This document shows, piece by piece, positions 17,221 through 22,531 of a stretch of 22,531 bases of DNA. Made by a program: the position numbers and the translations under genes. The notes under the pieces were generated by a model that did not search any database, was not told the origin of the DNA, and saw only the letters and a program-made list of their open reading frames with translations. Source of the DNA: Isohypsibius dastychi (lineage: Eukaryota > Tardigrada > Eutardigrada > Parachela > Isohypsibiidae). The stretch covers positions 1 through 22,531 of the forward strand of contig JAQIWT010000355.1 in assembly GCA_034696485.1 (NCBI GenBank), read 5' to 3'. The stretch's first letter is position 1. The number at the start of each line of letters is the position of its first letter.

Positions 17221-17868
17221 CTACTCGTTATTTTGCTTCCAGTATTTGTTGATCAGTCCACAATCGGCTCTCGGTTGTTTGTTCATTCCTATCTCTGCAT
17301 CCAGAGATCTGAGCAGTGCGTTCTTGACACGAGGTCCATATTTAGGCCCGAGTTGCATGCCCGTCGCTGTGACACACCAACAAGAACCTTTAGAATTGCA
17401 TTGTTTGCTGAGGTATGCTCCGGTTTCCATGTCGCATTGTGGAGTGTAGCTCATTTTTCGGGTGCGAAGATCTGTCATTCCGGCGGCGGACGCGGCGATG
17501 CACTCGCAGTTGGTGACCTTTTGACTGGCTTTCAAAAGAACAGTCCCCATTCTGGGGTCAACGCAGAAGTTGGTGCCGTCATTGTTGCTTTGCAGGGGAG
17601 TGAGGTGGTTGGTTTTGGGATCACACTTTGGCTTCCATGGGGACTTGGGGGGCGCGTTCTTGGAGAATGTCTCACAGTCAATATTGAAAACTATAACAAA
17701 TACAATAACCCGGAGTTTAAAATGAAATTAAATAACTATTTGATGGAGTTTTTTGAGGAAAATTTTGGATGTAATTTATTACTTACCATCAGCTGTATAG
17801 TCCGAGTCCAGATCCGCGAGAATAACGTGAACACTTGAAACCAAAAGTAAAATGTGGAGAATAGCCAT
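17221..17868 (-). CDS. secreted protein with two thyroglobulin type-1 domains
   Basis: Exons 17787-17868 and 17221-17690, joined over a 96-bp intron (gtaagt...tgttatag, phase 1), give 183 aa. A signal peptide (MAILHILLLVSSVHVILA) precedes two thyroglobulin type-1 modules. The second (about 91-171) is canonical: C91, C113, QC at 125, CWCV at 131-134, and C171. The first (33-89) keeps C33, C50, C70 and C89 but has QS at the third cysteine position and NFCVDP instead of CWCVD, so one expected disulfide pair is missing. Such domains are known in extracellular proteins, some of which inhibit cysteine proteases; the role here is not known. A TATA-like box lies at the expected distance upstream and a poly(A) signal downstream. 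The ATG is the only one opening the hydrophobic leader. Confidence 0.85.
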
Positions 17869-17951
17869 TCTTGAAAATTTCAATGGGTTTCAAATGTAAG
17901 AATATTTTACTCAGCAAACTAACAGACGGAACACGAGGTGCTCAGGTGCTT

Positions 17952-17959
17952 CTTATATC
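17952..17959 (-). promoter_or_regulatory. TATA-like box, thyroglobulin-domain gene
   Basis: The minus strand reads GATATAAG, 83 bp upstream of the start codon. With initiation about 30 bp downstream, the 5' UTR would be about 50-60 nt, a normal length. Motif and position only. Confidence 0.45.
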
Positions 17960-18342
17960 TTCTCCGTAAACGTCGCTTTTTTGAACTTGGCAATGATCCT
18001 GAGGATAAAACCCCTGCTTATTAAGACTCATTTTTTTGCACAAAAAGCACGCCGCGGGGCGTAGAATCTTCAATTGATTTAGCAGAATTTATTATGTTTG
18101 CCGATGGTTCGTAAGCCAAAACAACGAAATTAAAAACAACGTTGGTGATGCGAAACGTAATTCCCACTGGAACAATTGCTGAAAGTGCTAATTAATTCGA
18201 GATTAGAATGAGGTTTTCATGATTTATTAACATCCATTTGGACCTGAGGCTACTCTGAATTAACTATTTTAAAAAAACCTGATCATAAATTGACGGGAAA
18301 TGTGACCATGACAAATTGCTGCAGACTCAAACAGAACTTGTG

Positions 18343-18362
18343 TTTTGGGTTTTGGGTTTTGG
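18343..18362 (+). repeat. TTTTGGG heptamer, nearly three copies
   Basis: Two full TTTTGGG units and six bases of a third in tandem. It resembles telomere-type repeats but is far too short to be a telomere. Probably simple sequence. Confidence 0.6.
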
Positions 18363-19645
18363 ACAATGCAGTATGCGTGCGTCATATTGTTTTGTGTTGT
18401 TGAGTTGTTGACAGAAATCGTGGGAAAGCAGCAGATGTCAAACGAAACGATGTGTTAAAACATGAAAGAGACACCATATTCAATGATGCAGTTCAAAAAA
18501 GTCAGTTACAAAAATGCATTGTTTTCTCTTACACGTTAACCTTGAGCTGTAAATTTCCACTCTACCCACAAAATTCTGCTAAAATGTCAAGAACTTCATG
18601 AATTTAGTTATTAATGTCGCATGCTCACCTGGGTGCTGAGATCTTTCGTTGAGATAATCGTATTCGTTAGACATAAGGTGCTACTGAAGGAATGCCCCAT
18701 CAAGCATCTGTAGAACAATTGCGTCTTGTTTACTTTATCGACTTCTAATTAGCTACCCAACATCAAAACTGATCAAAAAGTTCAGACAATGACCTTTTAA
18801 TGGCTCATAATTGAATTTATCAGAAAACAATAAAAGAGTTGATATTCTGAATTTTTTTCCTTGAATTTGGATCACCATGATCTCGCAGACATTACTGTAC
18901 TTGAACAGACACTGTTCTCAAAAGAATGAATTTTGTTTCTGTCGTTTTGTGAAGTCAGATCAAACTGGTTTGTTCGTCTCACATTACTTTACATCACATT
19001 CAGAATACTGACTATATTATTAATATGGCTGCAGGAACATGACGCGGTCTACGTTCTCCTAGCGCAGAACCGTCGATGGAGATATTCCAGTCAAACGAAG
19101 GAGGATGGGGGATTATGAGCAATTCATGAAACTTATCTGGCCAGATCTAGTTTAGACTAGCCATCCGCAGACTGCGTTTTCCTTATCTCCACTTTTTAAG
19201 ATACTTATCTCAACTATGAGCGCCCAACGAGGTCTATAAAATTGTTTTCATGGCGAGCCGATCAAGAAATATTCGGCAACAAAAAGAAGCCCAATGAAAC
19301 AATATCATCCCGATCCCTTATCAGGAAGAATGCAGCTGCCATGTGAATTGCTAAGCTTGAAGATAAATCCGCCTCTTCTTCATTTGATCCGTCAGCCTTA
19401 TGAGGTCGAGAGATCATACTGTGTGTTTTCTGATTATTATCTGGATGTGCTGTCTATCATTATTTTTTTCCATCAACGCTAGTCTGAAACGAAGTTCCGA
19501 TTGATACAGGAAAGTTGGAAAACGAGCATAGTTCTGCCAAACGTAGCTTGCAAATTCATTTCTTCCTTCAATAAGCTACAAAATTAATCGGGTAATTTGA
19601 AATGCATCGGTAAAAAACGCACTATGAGGATACCTTTCAAGAAAG

Positions 19646-19703
19646 TTCATGATTGAGTTCTATGATTAAGTTCTATAAAGTTTACAGTAAAATTCTATGA
19701 TTA
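19646..19703 (+). repeat. short direct repeat TTCTATGATTA
   Basis: Exact copies at 19658-19668 and 19693-19703, with a diverged copy (TTCATGATT) at 19646-19654 and a partial one (TTCTATAA) at 19671. No known element recognised. Confidence 0.5.
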
Positions 19704-19923
19704 CATTATGTGGGCGCAAAAATCAAGTTTTTCCTGAATCAACATTTTATTTAAATTTTTTCATTTTTAACAAGAAAATGAGATCTTTGGTAAAATTGTA
19801 TTGCTGCTTACTTTTATTCATCAAAATGTTGTTGATATCAAATTGAATTTTCAGAATTGTTCACACATAGGGATGCTGTTCGATTCGAATGTTTTCAAGA
19901 AAAAAGAAATTGGAAAAAGTTGA

Positions 19924-20061
19924 ATAGTGAACACAAATAATGTGGGACTTCCGGTTGAAGTGCTTGATTTAGTGCGGTGTTGGTCATTCTCTGTAGAACG
20001 AAAAACGTTCATTTTGGAGCGGATTGTGAATCGTAAGCTGAAAGCGGCTTTGGCATTATGA
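19924..20061 (+). other. possible F-box-like exon fragment
   Basis: An open stretch of 45 codons bounded by TGA at 19921 and TGA at 20059. It encodes GLPVEVLDLVRCWSF and then RIVNRKLKAA, which recall the LPxEVL and (L/V)VxRxW blocks of F-box domains, though the spacing is longer and the Trp is Leu. It has no ATG, so it would need upstream exons. An acceptor-like tgaatag lies at its start and a donor gtaagc at 20033. It may be an exon, a decayed gene piece, or chance. Confidence 0.2.
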
Positions 20062-21171
20062 GTTTGTGCGATTTTATCAGCCAATATTTAGCTCGAAGCT
20101 TGGCATCCGGACTGCAAGTAAGTAACCGTTTTGGAAATTTCTGCCGATTAGAGATTGTGATAAAGCGGTATATGGTATCAGGAATTTTTTTCCGCGATAG
20201 CACATCTGTTGGCTGGGCGAGATTGAAAGGCTCGTTATTGCCCGGTTGAGTCAGTGTTCCGCTAGCCGGTCCGGAAGACTGGCACGTACTTGTGATCTAC
20301 CTTTTGTGTTGGGCGATATTTATTCGACTTCCATGATAAGGATAACGCTGATTAGAATCGCGACAAGAACTGCACATATCGTCATATTTTGTGAGCTCGA
20401 TGCCAGTTTCATCGATATAACCGACGGTATCGCTATTTGACTTGTTTCTTGGGTTGGGTTGGTTAACCACTATTTCTTTTCGTAGTCTGGCTCTCTGAAT
20501 CTTGCCACGAAAATTTGCCCAGTTTTCTGGATTCTAGCGACATCACGAATTCAGGTGAGATGACCACTCGATTTAAGATGACGTTCAAGTGTGACTGATC
20601 ACGAAATTGGGGACATTACTGAACTCTGTTTCCGGTAGCGGTGTCTCAGACTGTGCGTTATTTACCTTGGGGTCTGTCTGATCATCTGATGAGATCATTT
20701 CATTAGAACTGGACATAACGATATCCGATCAGAAAAAAGATAACTTACTGTTTTCAGAAATGAGGTCATTATGGTCACGATCACAAAAATCTTTTTTTTT
20801 CGGAAAATGTAGTACAGTTTGTTCTTGTTCAGAATTTCAGAAAACAGTGTTTCTAAGCATTATGTTGCTTATTGACCGATTTAACATTTGCTTGTTGAAT
20901 TTTTGAATGTAATGGACTGACAATTATTTGTTTGTAAATTCGTGAAGTGAGTGCTTAATTGCATTGAATCACTTTAAATTCTACTACTAAACGGATTTTT
21001 TGTTTCTTTTCAAACCGTGAAAAGTGGGCACTTGACAAAATTAAATTAAATCGAATTCTGATAACAGACTGAATTTGATTTTGTTTTAATTCGAGAAAAT
21101 GCGCGGCATTTTAGATGAACAAGAAAGAATAATATAATTGAAATGACATGTATTTTCGGCTACTTTTCAGA

Positions 21172-21867
21172 ATGGAGGCCAAAACCGATGACGATCAACC
21201 ATTGGATCTCTCCACAAAACGCCACCTCGCGTCGGTCTCGCCAGTTTCCGGAACATCGGGCTCCACCGAAATTGTGCAGCTTCTAACAAAGCCTCAATCT
21301 CGCCGAAATCCATGCCCATGTTGCGGAATTGGTTTCTCATCGGAAAAGACACTCAAAGCACACACCCAGTTCTATTGCACCAAATTAGTCAACGGCCCAG
21401 AAAACCCCGCCATCATCACGTTTCCGGTTTCAGCTGAACCAGTGCGAATAAAACCAGTTCCTGCACCAGATCTTCCTTCAGCAGCGAATTCGCCAAACGA
21501 GACAGCTTCGGAAAAAAGTAGATCTGGGCAATTTTGCACATATTGCGCTTTCCGGGCAAACACTGTCCGTGGACTTCGTTCGCACATTACCAAATATCAC
21601 CTCAGAGATGCCAGTAATACCAGCAAGAACAGCGCACCACGTCAACTGACGAATTCTTCGCAAGGAAAACGCCCGAAGATCGACGGAGCCACGCCGGTAA
21701 TGTTGGTGAATGGGACAACGGAGAAGAAAAAGTACTGCAAATACTGCGATATTTATTTCAAATATCTCTCGACTTTTTTGGCACATCGCAAATTTTATTG
21801 CACCGTGAGAAAGGAGGGGAACACTGAGGCAGCTAAACCCGGCAGCACAGGATCGGAAGTCGTTTGA
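21172..21867 (+). CDS. Friend-of-GATA/U-shaped-like zinc-finger protein
   Basis: One exon of 231 codons from an ATG one base after the acceptor tacttttcag. PLDLS (10-14) is a CtBP-binding motif. Finger 1 is C2HC: C48-x2-C51-x12-H64-x4-C69 (FYC end). Finger 2 is C2H2: C122, C125, H138, H143. Finger 3 is C2HC: C189-x2-C192-x12-H205-x4-C210, with CDIYFKYLSTFLAHRKFYC. C2HC fingers ending in YC together with a P-x-DLS motif are the signature of FOG/U-shaped co-regulators, which bind GATA factors and recruit CtBP in the nucleus. The product is much shorter than known FOG proteins. Either upstream exons in the 3.3-kb gap carry more fingers, or this is a reduced form. The acceptor before the ATG shows that at least one upstream exon, coding or not, is likely. 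A basic stretch (GKRPK, 165-169) could be a nuclear signal. Confidence 0.75.
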   Translation: MEAKTDDDQPLDLSTKRHLASVSPVSGTSGSTEIVQLLTKPQSRRNPCPCCGIGFSSEKTLKAHTQFYCTKLVNGPENPAIITFPVSAEPVRIKPVPAPDLPSAANSPNETASEKSRSGQFCTYCAFRANTVRGLRSHITKYHLRDASNTSKNSAPRQLTNSSQGKRPKIDGATPVMLVNGTTEKKKYCKYCDIYFKYLSTFLAHRKFYCTVRKEGNTEAAKPGSTGSEVV

Positions 21868-22531
21868 GTGTGATAAACCGTTACTTACTGATGAATTTAC
21901 GGTAGCTTTTTTCAAGATGTTTTTTCACTTTCATTTTATTAGTTGCGACTAGCGGCGTATGTTTGTACAGTTATGAAGATCAAAAAATGGGTTTCTGAAC
22001 AGCCCGGTAAACAAGGGAAACACGCCACCTGTCACGACATTCTCGAGAAGTTATCGAGCTGAGCGCGGCTAGTTTTGATTATGGACATGTACAATCCAAA
22101 GCAAGTAAAGTGAATAGCTTATAATTCAAAATTGAGCAACAACTTGCATAAGTCGACTGAGGGGAAATCCGGAAAGCTCACCACAAAGCTACGCGAAATT
22201 TGAACTAAAATCACATGCCGATATGTTGGTCAGATCAAATACTTAGGAATTCAATGATGCGAAAACAAGTGAAAAATGACAGAACAAGAAAAACAAATGT
22301 CTGGATTTCAAGAAATTAAATCCCATCGAACCAGTAAACGTGAATGATAAAATTTCGAAATTTCCTCATCACAGCGGAAGTTAGGTCGACTAAGAAGGAC
22401 AGCAATCGTCGAGATTCCTTCAGAATTAAAATAACTGTCATCCCGAAGCTGGTTCAGCTTCTCGACATAAGCATTCGCAGTATTCTTAGTCCATCCACAT
22501 ACATGTATAACTTTTTGGTCACTTCCGGTCA
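21868..22531. other. 3' region after the zinc-finger gene
   Basis: 664 bp to the window end. I see no gene, no canonical AATAAA and no repeat of note. It presumably holds the 3' UTR of the zinc-finger gene. Confidence 0.5.

Larger units (their letters stand above)
17869..21171. other. long intergenic region
   Basis: 3.3 kb with no gene I can support firmly. The left end is the promoter of the thyroglobulin-domain gene. A GC-rich hairpin-like ACGCC-GCGG-GGCGT lies near 18048-18061. There are small tandem repeats near 18343 and 19646, and a short F-box-like open stretch at 19924-20061. Several good splice signals (donor gtaagt at 20118, acceptors near 20079 and 21170) suggest 5' exons of the zinc-finger gene, but none joins it in a frame I could confirm. 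Other short open frames (18933-19118, 19294-19482, 20246-20440) show no domain. Confidence 0.5.

Noticed and set aside
17233-17838. 201-codon plus-strand open frame
   Set aside because: Antisense to the thyroglobulin-domain gene, whose CWCV motif, signal peptide and splice sites are convincing.
18343-18362. TTTTGGG repeats as a telomere trace
   Set aside because: Fewer than three units, with unique sequence on both sides.
19878-19886. GTTCGATTC, like a tRNA B box
   Set aside because: The flanking bases do not pair as a T-arm and no A box or acceptor stem is found upstream.

Overview
The window is eukaryotic nuclear DNA from a compact invertebrate genome. Genes are split by short GT-AG introns (many 52-62 bp, a few 90-205 bp), start codons lack ribosome binding sites, and the families are metazoan: a cholecystokinin/sulfakinin-type GPCR, a METTL17 mitoribosome factor, a CaaX-tailed nuclear lamin and a Friend-of-GATA-like zinc-finger protein. 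Gene density, moderate GC and intron size suggest a small ecdysozoan. A tardigrade is my best guess, but nothing here proves it. All exon models were joined by hand from splice signals and reading frame, without transcript data.

Layout. Plus strand: 3' part of the GPCR (1-809); METTL17 (2306-4263, six exons, 540 aa); two tandem paralogous secreted leucine-rich-repeat proteins (4706-7363, 778 aa; 8040-10720, 757 aa); a nuclear lamin (12139-14634, nine exons, 609 aa, ending in the CaaX box CIVM). Minus strand: two tandem paralogous multi-pass membrane proteins of no family I recognise (14979-15726, 231 aa; 15845-16774, 275 aa, with a His-rich tail), then a secreted protein with two thyroglobulin type-1 domains (17221-17868, 183 aa). 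After about 3.3 kb without a convincing gene comes a plus-strand FOG/U-shaped-like zinc-finger exon (21172-21867) with a PLDLS CtBP-binding motif.

The genes do not form one pathway. They are mostly independent housekeeping or developmental genes with two local tandem duplications. The least explained coding material is the membrane-protein pair, whose members share an intron position and a strong sequence signature. The LRR pair, by contrast, shares cysteine spacing but not intron positions. In the thyroglobulin protein the first domain has lost both cysteines of what should be one disulfide. Two lamin introns are open and divisible by three, so retention would keep the frame; one lies exactly at the rod/tail junction.
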